A stretch of DNA of 64,000 bases from Miscanthus floridulus (lineage: Eukaryota > Streptophyta > Magnoliopsida > Poales > Poaceae), in the NCBI RefSeq assembly GCF_019320115.1, contig NC_089591.1:56544078-56608077 (forward strand), written 5' to 3'. The notes below the pieces were generated by a model, which saw only the letters and a list, made by a program, of their open reading frames with translations, was not told the origin of the DNA and did not search any database. How positions within the stretch are numbered: the first letter of the stretch is position 1; each line of letters begins with the position of its first letter. A program made the translations under genes and the position numbers. Shown here piece by piece: positions 47,132 through 58,300 of this stretch.

Positions 47132-47829
47132 TCACCTCACCTCGCATGCCCCGAGCGCCATGACCACCGCCTGCAGGCCCGACGAGTAGTGGAAGTACCT
47201 CTTGTCGTGGCTTTGGGTCCAGTTGCTGAGCGGCTGCCCCATGGCGGCCACGAAGCGGCGCATCGAGTAGTACTTGGCGATGCGCGCGCACAAGCAGCGT
47301 CGAGCCACGCGTCGGTGACGAGGAGCGGGAACCAGGACTCCGGCGTGGCTGTGGTGTTGCAGATGAGTGCGTAGAGGAGGTGCACAGGTTGGCAGACGTA
47401 CATCACGAGCAGGACAGCGCGACCGTAGGGGTGGCAGCCGCATACGGGCGTGGTGACGGTGGAGCGGACAACGCAGCGGTGGAGGATGATGGAGTTGACG
47501 AAGGAGATCCCCGTCCGGGCACCGACATCATGCGCGAAGCCCACGACGTGGGCGTTGTTGAGGTGGATGACGAGGTCGTGCGCATTAATCTGCGTGCCCC
47601 GATGGGACCCTAGGAGGATGCCGCTGTTGGCGAGCAGCGCCGCTGCCTTGGCTAGGATCTGGTCCCTATCGACGTTGATGGCCACAAGGCGCCAAAGCAG
47701 GGTGTCGCTGCCCCCGGCGAACCGGGACACGCCTGTGGGGAGGGGGAGGGAGAGGTAGCAGCGGAAGGCGAGGAACAGGAGCGCGAGCACGAGGAGGAAG
47801 AGGACGGACGGGAGGCGGCGGTGCTTCAT
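47132..47829 (-). pseudogene. sialyltransferase-like (GT29) protein, broken
   Basis: Minus strand, start at 47829. A type II signal anchor ([17 protein letters not shown]) is followed by a stem and the GT29 L-motif region NSGILLG...[18 protein letters not shown]. Then come [24 protein letters not shown] and [15 protein letters not shown] shift then moves the frame: the continuation [12 protein letters not shown] and the S-motif [16 protein letters not shown] read in the +2 frame. The shift lies in a GC dinucleotide run at 47282-47289, one CG unit too long. The part between LLAN and SGILL is also missing about 100 residues compared with grass relatives as I recall them, including the CAVVG start of the L-motif. 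The C-terminal segment is absent after a donor-like GTGAGG. Plant members act in the Golgi, with substrates unclear. Confidence 0.8.
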
Positions 47830-47853
47830 CTCTGTGGGCGCGGGGGCGGGCGG

Positions 47854-48383
47854 CTAGATCCGCCTGCCATTAGTAGGTGCGGTGGGCCGGTAGTGGCCAC
47901 CGACATGGGGAGCGAGGTGAGGTGGGGTGGGGGAGAAAGCACCACCTCGCCTAACCACACGCCGCCCGGGCCAAATCAGTGAAAAGATGAAGTTTTTATC
48001 AAACAATACAAGATTCCTAATGAAGATTCGGAGGGGAGGAGGTACGTACACTAAATCTAGATGGGCGCCGCCGCCGTCGCCTTCTGCCCTTCTTCTTGCG
48101 CCACCCCAGATCCAGCTCCCAAGCTGCGATAGCACGAGGCATTTGTGGATTCCAGTTTTGAAGGCACATCAAAGCGCTCGCTATATTAGAGGGGGCCAAA
48201 GATGCCGTTGATTTTGGGGGAAGGCGGAGCAAGACGCCGGCGATTTTGGGAAGGCTCGATCTAGATCTAGGGCAGAGGGAGCTAGGTAGTCGACCGAGCG
48301 AAAGGCAGGAGCCAATTGAGCGAGCGGAGGTGAGGGGAATTTTGGAATAGACCGAAGCTGAATGAATACGGGACCGTACGACG
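47854..48383. other. GC-rich flank upstream of the sialyltransferase fragment
   Basis: Contains GC-rich stretches (48060-48120) and ATTTTGGGGGAAGGCGGAGC / GATTTTGGGAAGG repeats. It may include the former promoter and leader of the sialyltransferase-like gene. No independent gene was seen. Confidence 0.3.
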
Positions 48384-48447
48384 ACTTATAATTTGGGAAA
48401 AGTGAACAGGGTTAGAACGACTTACAAATTGGGATGGAGGGAGTATA
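48384..48447. mobile_element. Stowaway/mariner-type terminal sequence
   Basis: CGACTTATAATTTGGG and, 40 bases on, CGACTTACAAATTGGGATGG followed by AGGGAGTA reproduce the right-end consensus of Stowaway and plant mariner elements, with TA outside. Only one end is present. It may be the right end of the dead mariner element or a truncated MITE. Confidence 0.5.
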
Positions 48448-49334
48448 TGTGAGATGGAGGGCTCCCAAGCACTCTCAAGCAAGGACACAAAGTCCCCCAA
48501 GGTGCTCAACACAAACCATGGCTGAGACCACCTTCTAGTTATAGCCCCATGGGCTAAACTAGCCGTTACCCCTTCACAAGGCAAATTTTGGGATGACTGG
48601 ACGCTCCAGTCAAATCGAACGAACACACCCTGCCAGTGTCTGGTCGCTCTACGCTGTCCACATGTCGCTCTACGTTCAACCGGAATCGCCCGATCTCAAC
48701 GGTAAAGTTGCGACCGGATGCTGCACAGTGAATAACCGGAGGCTACTGCGCCTAAGTCTGGTTGTTTCCAGAGAGCTCCTCGAGCCTCTGTTTTGCGATC
48801 GGACACTCCGCTGATAGAGTTTTGAACCTTTCTTGCCTCTGTTCCATCGCCGAGTTGATCCACATCAACTCTAACCTCATCTTTTTGTAAATGTGCCAAC
48901 ACCACCATGTGTATGTGTGTTACCATTTTCACAACCATTTTCCAATGGATTAGCCAATCAACTTGCCACACCACTCAATCCTAGCGACGATGCAAAGTTA
49001 GATCACTCGAGTAGCACTAGATGACTGATATACAAACAAGTTTGCCCCTCTTGATAGTATGACCATCTATCCTAAACTCGGTCATAAACTTCTCTACACA
49101 CCTATGACCGGTGAAATAAAATGCCCTAGGTTATACCTTTGCCTTGCGCATTCCATTCCATCTCCTCCAATGTCGATGCAACACATGCACCAACACGATC
49201 AACAATGATATGATCCACTTTATATCATCATGTGATCATATTGGTTCATCTATCTTGACTTCACTTGCTTTTCACCGTTGCCTTCGTCCATTGGCGCCAA
49301 GTCTTGCTTAAGCTTCACTGCCACGCGGTCCATC
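48448..49334 (-). mobile_element. diverged remnant of the ACCGGACGC-type LTR, reverse
   Basis: The gene-flank order seen in the solo LTR 28187-30102 recurs here. There is GGCTAAACTAGCCGTTAC, then GACTGGACGCTCCAGTC, the TGTGTGTTACCATTTTCACA block, CACTCAATCCTAGCGACG and the CCCCTCTTGATAGTATGACC block. Divergence is high, so it is an old member of a related family. Confidence 0.55.
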
Positions 49335-52300
49335 TGTAACAACCCAAAAATCCACACACCAAAATTCCCAACTACAAATTTTTTTCTTTAAAACCCCATA
49401 TGATGATGAGTGACATTTGTAGGAGCCAACCTAAGTGTTGCATTAGTCATAATCTAACTAAACCTACATGACTTGCACAAGTATCTCACCTCATCACCTT
49501 GAATTTATTTTTCCACATAGCATACATCAAGTTGCATTATATTCAACATGGTGATTTGGATTTTATTTGGGTTTATGTGTTGATTAATACAAGTTAATAA
49601 ATATTTGTTTATAAATAAATGTACTAACATGGGATTAATATCCCAACATATACTATGACCAATGTTTATCACCATGGGACATTATATCAAAGGAGAAATA
49701 TGCCACTTTGATTTATATACATGAAAGAAGTGTAACATAATACAAAAAGAAATAGAAAAAGAAAAGGAAATAGGGAAGAGGGAGCAGCAGTAGCCCTAGG
49801 CCTGCTCAGGCCTCGTAGCCCAGCCTGTTCGGCCCAACTCGCGCCCACCTTTCACCCCGCACACACGCTGTGGCCCGCCAAGCCAGCCCACGAAGGCAGC
49901 CTAGCAGGACGCCCACACCAGCGTGCCCTTCACCCGACCATAGCCACTGCCAAGCGGGACCCAGGTGTCATCACCCACCTCGGCCCCCCTGCTTTCCCCG
50001 ACCACAGAGCAGAGCTAGGAGTGGGAGCTCCACGCAACCCGCCTCGGCCGCACGATCGCGCCACCAACTGATCAGACGCGCTCAAGGACACTAGCCGGAC
50101 CGACCAAGTCTGATAGGGCCACGCCCACGACGTGACCCTGCCCCCCCCCCTCGCGCATGCCCCGCCCATCACCACCATGGCCCCGTCCCATGTTTCCTTG
50201 GCCGCGACGCATCCTCCACGCATCCTCACTGCCAGGCGGAGCCCACTTGCAGGCGATAACGACAGCAGGAGCACCCTCGACCACTTGATCACGCTGAGCC
50301 ACGATCACCATCCGATCCCGCCCGCCATTGGTGAGCTTTGGAGCTTGGGGCTATAAAACGACGCCCAGAGTGCCCTAGGGTTCCTCAGCCCACCGCCGCT
50401 GTTTGGTGGCCCAATTGCCCTGCACCACTCCAAGAGAAGAGGGCCGAGAGGAGGACCTGGAGGAGGGAGGCGAGCAGGGAGCTCGGAGTCAGTCGACCAT
50501 AGGAGCTCGGAGCGCCTACTCCGATGACGCAGCTTCCACCACTAGGTAGCACCTCGCCACCGCACCACCACCTAACACTGCCAAGCACCGCACGGTGAGC
50601 CTCTCGCTGCTGAGACCTCCTCCCAGCCCCATGGATACCGATGCACGCACACGCGCCAAGCACGATCTCAACCGAAACCGCTCGATCTCAACGGTAAAGT
50701 TGCGACCAGATGCTGCACAGTGAATGACCGGAGGCTGCTACGCCTAAGTCCGGTTGTTTACAGAGAGCTCCCCGAGCCTCTGTTTTGCGATCGGACACTC
50801 CGCCGGTAGAGTTTTGAACCTTTCTTGCCTCCGTTCCATCGCCGAGTTGATCCACATCAACCCCAACCTCATCTTCTTTGTAAATGTGCCAACACCACCA
50901 TGTGTATGTGTGTTAGCATTTTCACAACCATTTTCCAATGGATTAGCCAATCAACTTGCCACACCACTCAATCCTAGCGACGATGCAAAGTTAGATCACT
51001 CGAGTGGCACTAGATGTCTGATATGCAAACAAGTTTGCCCCTCTTGATAGTATGACCATCTATCCTAAACTCGGTCATAAACTTCTCTACACACCTATGA
51101 CTGGTGAAATGAAATGCCCTAGGTTATACCTTTGCCTTGCGCATTCTATTCCATCTCCTCCAATGTCGATGCAACACATGCACCAACACGATCAATAATG
51201 ATATGATCCACTTTATATCATCTTGTGATCATATTAGTTTATCTATCTTGACTTCACTTGCTTTTCACCATTGCCTTCGTCCATTGGCGCCAAGTCTTGC
51301 TTAAGCTTCACCGCCATGCGGTCCATCTGTAACAACCCAAAAATCCACACACCAAAATTCCCAACTACAAAATTTTTTCTTTAAAACCCCATGTGATGAT
51401 GAGTGACATTTGTAGGAGCCTAACCTAAGTGTTGCATTAGTCGTAATCTAACTAAACCTACATGACTTGCACAAGTATCTCACCTCATCACCTTGAATTT
51501 ATTTTTCCACATAGCATACATCAAGTTGCATTATATTCAACATGGTGATTTGGATTTTATTTGGGTTTATGTGTTGATTCATAAAAGTTAATAAATATTT
51601 GTTTATAAATAAATGTACTAACATGGGATTAATATCCCAACATATACTATGACCAATGTTTATCACCATGGGACATTATACCAAAGGAGAAATGTGCCAC
51701 TTTGATTTATATACATGAAAGAAGTGTAACATAATACAAAAAGAAATAGAAAAAGAAAAGGAAATAGGGAAGAGGGAGCAGCAGCAGCCCAGGCCTGCTC
51801 GGCCTCATAGCCTAGCCTGTTCGGCCCAACTCATGCCTGCCTTTCACCCTGCGCACTGCGCTGCGGCCCGCCAAGCCGGCCCACGAAGGCAGCCTAGCAG
51901 GACGCCCACGCCAGCGCGCCCTTCACCTGGCCATAGCCACTGCCAAGCAGGACCTAGGTATCATCACCCACCTCCGTCCCCCCTGCTTTCCCCGACCACA
52001 GAGCAGAGCTGGGAGCAGGAGCTCCACGCAACCCGCCTCGGCCGCATGATCGCACCACCAACTAATCGGACGCGCTCGAGGACGCCAGCCGGACCGACCA
52101 AGTCTGATAGGGCCATGCCCACGGCGTGACCCTGCCCCCCTCATGCGCGCCCCACCCATCACCGTCGTGGCCCTATCCCACATTTCCTTGGCTGCGACAC
52201 ATCCTCTACGCATCCTCGCTACTAGGTGGAGCCCACTTGCAGGCGATAACGATAGTAGGAGCACCCTCGGCCACTTGATCATGCCAAGCCACGATCGCCA

Positions 52301-52629
52301 TCCGATCCCATCTGCCATTTGTGAGCTTTGGAGCTTGGGGCTATAAAATGATGCCCAGAGCACCCTAGGGTTCCTCAGCCCACCACTGCCGTTCGGTGGC
52401 CCAATTGCCCGCACCACTCCGAGAGAAGAGGGCCGAGAGGAGGACTCGGAGGAGGGAGGCAAGTAGGGAGCTCGGAGCGCCTACTTCGACGACGCGGCTT
52501 CCACCACTAGGCAGCACCTCACCATCACACCACCACCTAACACTACCAAGCATCGCATGGTGAGCCTCTCGCTGTTGATACGTCCTCCTAGCCCCATGGA
52601 TGCCGACGCACGCACACGCGCCAAGCACG
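48691..52629. repeat. ~1.99-kb tandem duplication (two units)
   Basis: Unit 1 is 48691-50682 and unit 2 is 50683-52629. CGATCTCAACGGTAAAGTTG starts both. Landmarks recur 1992-1993 bases apart (for example TGTAACAACCCAAAAATCC at 49335 and 51328). Unit 2 lacks about 26 bases near 52470 present in unit 1 near 50485. Near-identity implies a recent event. Each unit joins the tail of one LTR remnant to the head of another LTR. Confidence 0.93.
49335..50664 (+). mobile_element. LTR (F), first, truncated copy
   Basis: TGTAACAACCCAAAAATCC begins an LTR like those at 42051 and 60911. A TATAAAA box at 50352 follows GAGCTTGGGG, and then a GC-rich transcribed-looking block. The copy ends at the duplication junction near 50664-50683. 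ORFs on both strands in 49870-50360 are GC-rich by-products. Confidence 0.7.
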
Positions 52630-55199
52630 CCACGGCGACGTCAAGCCGTCCTGGCTCGAGCACGCCAACGCAAGCCACACACGCGATGCCATACATGCAT
52701 GCACACGCCCTGCACCGCCACATGCCACGCGCAATGTCGAGCCGAATCGACACGAGAGCGTGTTGTAGCACGCACGCGAGCACGCATGGCCACGCACACC
52801 GCAGCCACGAACACAGCCGTGGCTAAGCCACCACGGTCGCATCACCATGGTAGAGGTGATGCCACCACCTTGGCTGGCTCCTCCTCGCCACAGAACATGC
52901 CATGCTCGCGATTGAGGTAGATGAAGGCCACCGGAGGACCCCCATTTGACCACACCGCGCCGCGGCCGGAGCGCCGCCACAACCGCTTTGACTCCACCGT
53001 GGCCAGGACCGCTAGGAGCACCTGGCGCCTCCTTGTCTCGCCCGCCCTATTCACTGGAGCCACTGAGAAGCTCACGCGCCCTACCAAGCATGCTCCTAGC
53101 CACCACATCGCCCTGCCACCGTCAACACGCCATAGCCAGACCTCCACCGCCGTGGCCAGAGCCCTAGGAAGCCCTAGCTGTCGCCCCGACCCCACCGTCA
53201 CAGTCGCCATGGCATGGCGATGCTTTTGCCCACCTAAATTGAACACCAGCGCCATGGGTGAGGCTCGTTGGGAGCTTACCACCGGCGGGAGCATGCTGGG
53301 GAAGAAACAAGGGATTTTCCCCTCGCTGGCCACACGTCCGTGCACTTGGTGCACGTGAACCGAACCCTAGGAAGGAGTAAGTGGACTAAGTCCTTCATAG
53401 ACTGGCTCTACGATCTATGGACCAACGTAGGCGGGTTCACCATGAATCGTGCCTCACCTGCGCCCGTGGACCACGGCCTGTTAGTGGCCCAGTAAGACAA
53501 TGTGGCTGCACCAGCGTGCGCCACATGGTGGGCCAAAGCCTAGCCCGTATCTAGGCCCAACCGGCCCAGTTTGGACCCGACCTGAGCTGACCATTGACCG
53601 GGCCCACAAGTCAGCGACATAGAGCCGCTGGACCCACTTGTTAGTGGGTGACGTCATGCAGGTCCCACCTGTCAGTGACAAACACAGCCGAGGTGACATC
53701 ATGATGATGTCATGATGACGTCAGCTACTAACGTCAGTAGCTCTAGACCCACCTATCAGTACCAGAGCCGAGATGATGACATCATGCTAACGTCATACTG
53801 ATGTCAGCATGCCACGTGGACCAACAGGAGCATGACACGTGTCAGCACGATATTAATTCAGCCTTTTCCCATTTTCAAAAATGATTGAAACTTCGGAAAT
53901 TCATACGAACTCAGAAAAATACAAGACTAGGACCAAAATTCATCTAAAATCAAGCTCTACGCAATGAAACCATGTTTGAGTGCATTTGGCTCTTTTGAAT
54001 TTTCATTGCTTTTTGTGCTATTCTATAGACGTCGCTAACGCGACTATAATGTGATCGTTTGCTAGACTCGGAGGAGAACTAGACAGACGAGGACCGAGAG
54101 TATAGTGAGGAGTACGGAGACGACTACACTAAAGGTGCCACATCCCATCCCAATCTCGTAGCACCTATTACGCATGGCTAATATAGAGCTGCTATTGCTT
54201 TACTTTATTAATCACACTATGATAGGACTTGCATGGTAGTATGCTTTCTTCATGGCCTTTACCTTGACGCAACCTTACCCCTGCTCACCCAGCTGTTAGG
54301 CTAGTCACACGCTCACTGCTATATTTCACTGCTTATTATTTCTACTATGCTTATATATACTATATTGATGCATGGTGGAAACTAGAGTTATCTGGACTTT
54401 GGGGAGAGTGCTGCGTGAGTGACTTGGGTGTGTGGAAGGTGAGGGTTGTGTCAACCAAGTTGGAGTATACGATGAGCCTAGGGTAAGTCTTGCCATGAGG
54501 TGCTACCTAGGCACCCCTGGAATGGATACCTGTGGTGGGTAAATGGTGATATGAGGTGGTCCTAGGTGTGAACCTGTAATGGGAGGAGCCCAGGGTGGAG
54601 GTGCTGTGGTGGCACGGTAAAACCCTGATAAAGACATTCTGGCTTGGTCATCTCTAAGGACTTACTAGTACTCAGACTCATCGGGAAGCCTTACGTACCA
54701 CTCGCCCTATATAGTGTGGGACGACCAGACTACTTGGTAGGATATTGCCACTACTGCTAGGTTGATAGCGGACAGTGCAAGGAGGTACGAGGCACGGAGG
54801 ATTTCCCCCACACCCTTCTGAGACTTCATGGAGACCTTGTGGACTCGGCTCATGACTCACAGTTTCAGCCACCCCAGACTAGACTTGGGGTGTACCGGGG
54901 CTGAATGGTAGAGTGGCATTATCCTAGGCTAGCAAGCGCCCAGAATTAGCCTAGTTGATGATAGTCAGTGAAGAAGGCAGATCTTGTGGTTATGTAAAAC
55001 CTCTGTAGAGTGTATGGTTGATCGATTGATACATATGCTGACTAGTCGACTATGGACCTTTCCTGGGTTTCACTTAAACTAGATAGCAAGATGAGTCATT
55101 CTCTTCTTCCCCCATGAGAGAGTGTTGGTCGTAGCTAGGGGCTATGGGCCATGAGACAGTGCCGAGAGGGAGTTGGCCTGTCGACTGAGCGATGGTATG
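51328..55199 (+). mobile_element. LTR (F), second, longer copy
   Basis: Starts TGTAACAACCCAAAAATCC, TATAAAA at 52342. The GC-rich block 52360-53350 gives several long overlapping ORFs but no domain. An AT-rich block (53850-54050), an acidic exon-like ORF at about 54062-54125, and a CCTCTGTAGAGTGTATGG block at 55003 follow, comparable to 14950 in LTR A. No gag-pol, so a long LTR or solo LTR. The right border lies near the Copia-like piece at 55200. Confidence 0.65.
53640..53815. promoter_or_regulatory. cluster of TGACGTCA/TGATGTCA-type motifs in LTR F
   Basis: Within about 180 bases occur GTGACGTCATG, GTGACATCATGATGATGTCA, ATGACGTCAGC, TAACGTCAG, GATGACATCATG, TAACGTCATAC, TGATGTCAGC and GCCACGTGG. 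ACGT-core palindromes are the sites of plant bZIP (TGA/CREB-like) factors. The family rule is known; activity here is inference. Confidence 0.5.
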
Positions 55200-55333
55200 G
55201 TGATGATATGGAGATGGTGGTATATCGATCCCAGGATCGAAACCTATAGACTAATCACCTGTGTATCTCACATAAACATAATTAGTCCACCTAGGTTGTC
55301 ACTCAATTACCAAAACCACACAAGGACCTTTCA
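55200..55333 (-). mobile_element. Copia-like LTR end, left inverted copy
   Basis: Reading on the minus strand from TGAAAGGTCCTTGTGTGGT through TTTTGGTAATTGAGTGACAA and CCTAGGTGGACTAAT to CACAGGTGATTAGTC. The same start is found in plus orientation at 60859. It is a fragment of a second Copia-like LTR family. Confidence 0.65.
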
Positions 55334-58300
55334 CAAACTCATGTTGGCATCCTTTTATCTCCCTCTCTGGTTGCTCTCTAGTCATGACAATTTCTTTGCT
55401 AGGTCGTTGTTAGTATCGGCTTTGGGTTAGTGGAATTGGTTGAACCCTGGTCATGATGATTAGTAGCCTTTGCTTTGCTTTAAAATTTGTGTGCAACATG
55501 TTTCTGGTCACTCGCCATGGAGTGCGCGGTCACTGCATTCTAGTGCTCATCGTGGCCATGTTTGGCTAAGCCATGCACACGTGTGGCCACACGCTGGTGG
55601 GCTAGGGCCACCCTCAGCCGTGGCCTGGCTGTCTCTGGCCGTAACACCCGCTGCTGTCCATAGGCCACCTACATGGACAACCACTGGCCCCACGCCCCTT
55701 GGTCGCTGCCACCCTACCCCGCGGCTGCCCCATCCATCGCCGCACTGCTGCTGTCACTGTCCTCCCTGCCTCATGCTACGATGTTGCTGTTGTCCTGCTC
55801 GCCACCACGTGCGTGGCCTTTCCCTTGCTACCGATGTCGTCGCCTCACCATTTAAGGCATTGTGGCCGCACATGCCGTGCCCAGCCATGGACACGCACAT
55901 TTTGTCCGTAGCTGTTGCACGCATGCCACACTGATGGCTCCGCCCATGTTCCGCCAAGACAAGGATGAGCCGAGCTCTGACCTACCCCCTCCCTTCTCTA
56001 CCATCCCAACCGATTATGGCAGAACCTCCTAAATTATAGGACCCACATGCACTTGTCACTGTCCAACAACCTTTGACGACTATGCATATATTCCTGGTAA
56101 CTTAAGAAGACCGTCGAGTGTCCTCGGGAAACCCCAAATCATCCACGATTTCTGAGCAGGATCACATTACAGAGTCATTGTAGTATTACAACATTTATTC
56201 AAATATCTACATCAGAGAAAAATAGCGGAAGTCTTACAATAACTTAGTTTACAAACCAGTTGTTTCAAACCTTACAAACTAAGTTCAGTAATTATTACAA
56301 GCCATAGTAGTAGTGGAGTGGCATTAGTATCATAATACAAACACACAAAATAAGTATCCTGCCCAAGGATCACACATTCACTTATCGTCATCGACCTGAA
56401 CAACAGTCATGCAGCACGGTCCAAAGCAGACCTGCTCATGAGCCTCACCTGCAACAAGGGTCAATGAACCCTGAGTACAAAAGTACTCAACAAGACTTAA
56501 CCAAAATAAAAACTGATAAGACTTAGGAATGCAGGCTCAGGGATTCAAGGTATGGCTTTAGCAATAATCAAAGGTCTTTTGCATAAAAGCTCTTTAACCA
56601 AATTCTTTATATCAACATTTAAAACTTCACAAGAACCATATATGAATCTGCCATGACCCGTAGTGAGATCATGAACTTCATATCAAACTCTTTCTCAAAC
56701 CTTACTCTAGTTCTAGTTATTAACTACGATGATGAATAGAGAGTTGAGTCTCCATAATCGAGGAGCAACGACGATTCGAACCGATTATAACCCAGCTGGG
56801 AATTCTAGACCACACGACATATGCAGGTCCCTGACCTACATATACCAACCTACCCTCTGGTCCTCTAAAACAAGAACGGGTCCATGCCACCTAAGAATAC
56901 AGTACTCCACCAATCCAGCCTATTGCCACGTGGGTACACGCTATTCCCACCATCTCTCCACTCCCAGTGCGCGAGTAGCCATTCCTGTAATAGAATCGCC
57001 AAGTTAAGGCTTATTGGAGTATGTGGTTAGTACTACAAAGTCTCATCTCACGTAGTTCAACAACGGACAGACCTTAATCGACACAGGCGGAAAGAACTCG
57101 CTCACAAGACATCCATGTCCTGTGGCTCTCACACACCGAGTCCACTCGATCTAGATTTATTACTCCACATGCTCATATCTCATGACAACATGAATAACCG
57201 ATCGTAACCAAAAACCATTTTATATCACACAGGTGACAGGTAACCACCTGACCTTTATCTGTCTAAGCATGGCTAAGCGTAACTAGGCATTACGAATTAA
57301 AACTGGTAACAAGGTAGAGATGGAAAAACAAGGTTGGTAATGCACCAATTAGGTTTTCACTCAACTCCTAATTACTTAATGCAGTACTGAAAAGCAAAAG
57401 CGATATAAATTTGTAAAACACAAGGTAGGTTTAAATGCATCCGAGGCTTGCCTTGATTCACGGAAAAGTCAGGTTCCTACGACGTTCCACAATTATCAGA
57501 TCCGACCTCAACAGACGGATTAACTTCCTCCGCAACTTGATTAACTACAACGTGTTCACCTTCATTCACTACACGTAGTAACAATGGCATGTTTAACATG
57601 ATGTGTGATATAAAACATGATGCTCGGTGATGGATGCAAAATTAACAACTTGAATACAACTTTCCTTCACGGTACAGTTATAAGTCAAACTAACTAAACC
57701 TTTTTTGTAATACTTACATCCATTGCCAAAGATCATTACCAACTAATGACCCAAGGTCATTACTCAATCCAAAATTTCAAACAAAACCTAAATCATTAAA
57801 GGTTACTATTTACTTTTATGAATTAATTATTTAATTCAAAATTATGAAATAAATCAACTTATTCTAATTGAGCTCAAAATTTTTGTAAATGTTCATCACA
57901 TGATAACTAAGTGGTAAAACAATTTTCATAATTTTTGGATAAATAAATAAGCCTAGAAAAATCATGGAAACTCATTTATTAATTAATTAAGCAATTTTTA
58001 TCACATTCAAAAAGTACTGAAAATCAACATTTCATATTTTTCCTAAATAACATACATCACAAAGAAGTCACACAAAAATTTTCATAATTTTTGGAGCTCT
58101 AAAGAAAACTACACAAAAATAACAAAAAACATACACTATTCATTCATCTCTGAAAATTGAAAATTCATTTGCAAACCGCTTGAGTCACTGACAAGGTGAC
58201 CCCACCCGTCATCCCCTTCCTCCTGCTTTGACTACGGCAACGACAGCGCTGACCAACGATTTCTCGCCATCGGTGAGACCAACAGCGATGACGAAGACAC

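Noticed and set aside
52842..53358. Overlapping 145-170 aa ORFs on both strands
   Set aside because: Part of the GC-rich block of LTR F; translations are low-information and unlike gag or pol.
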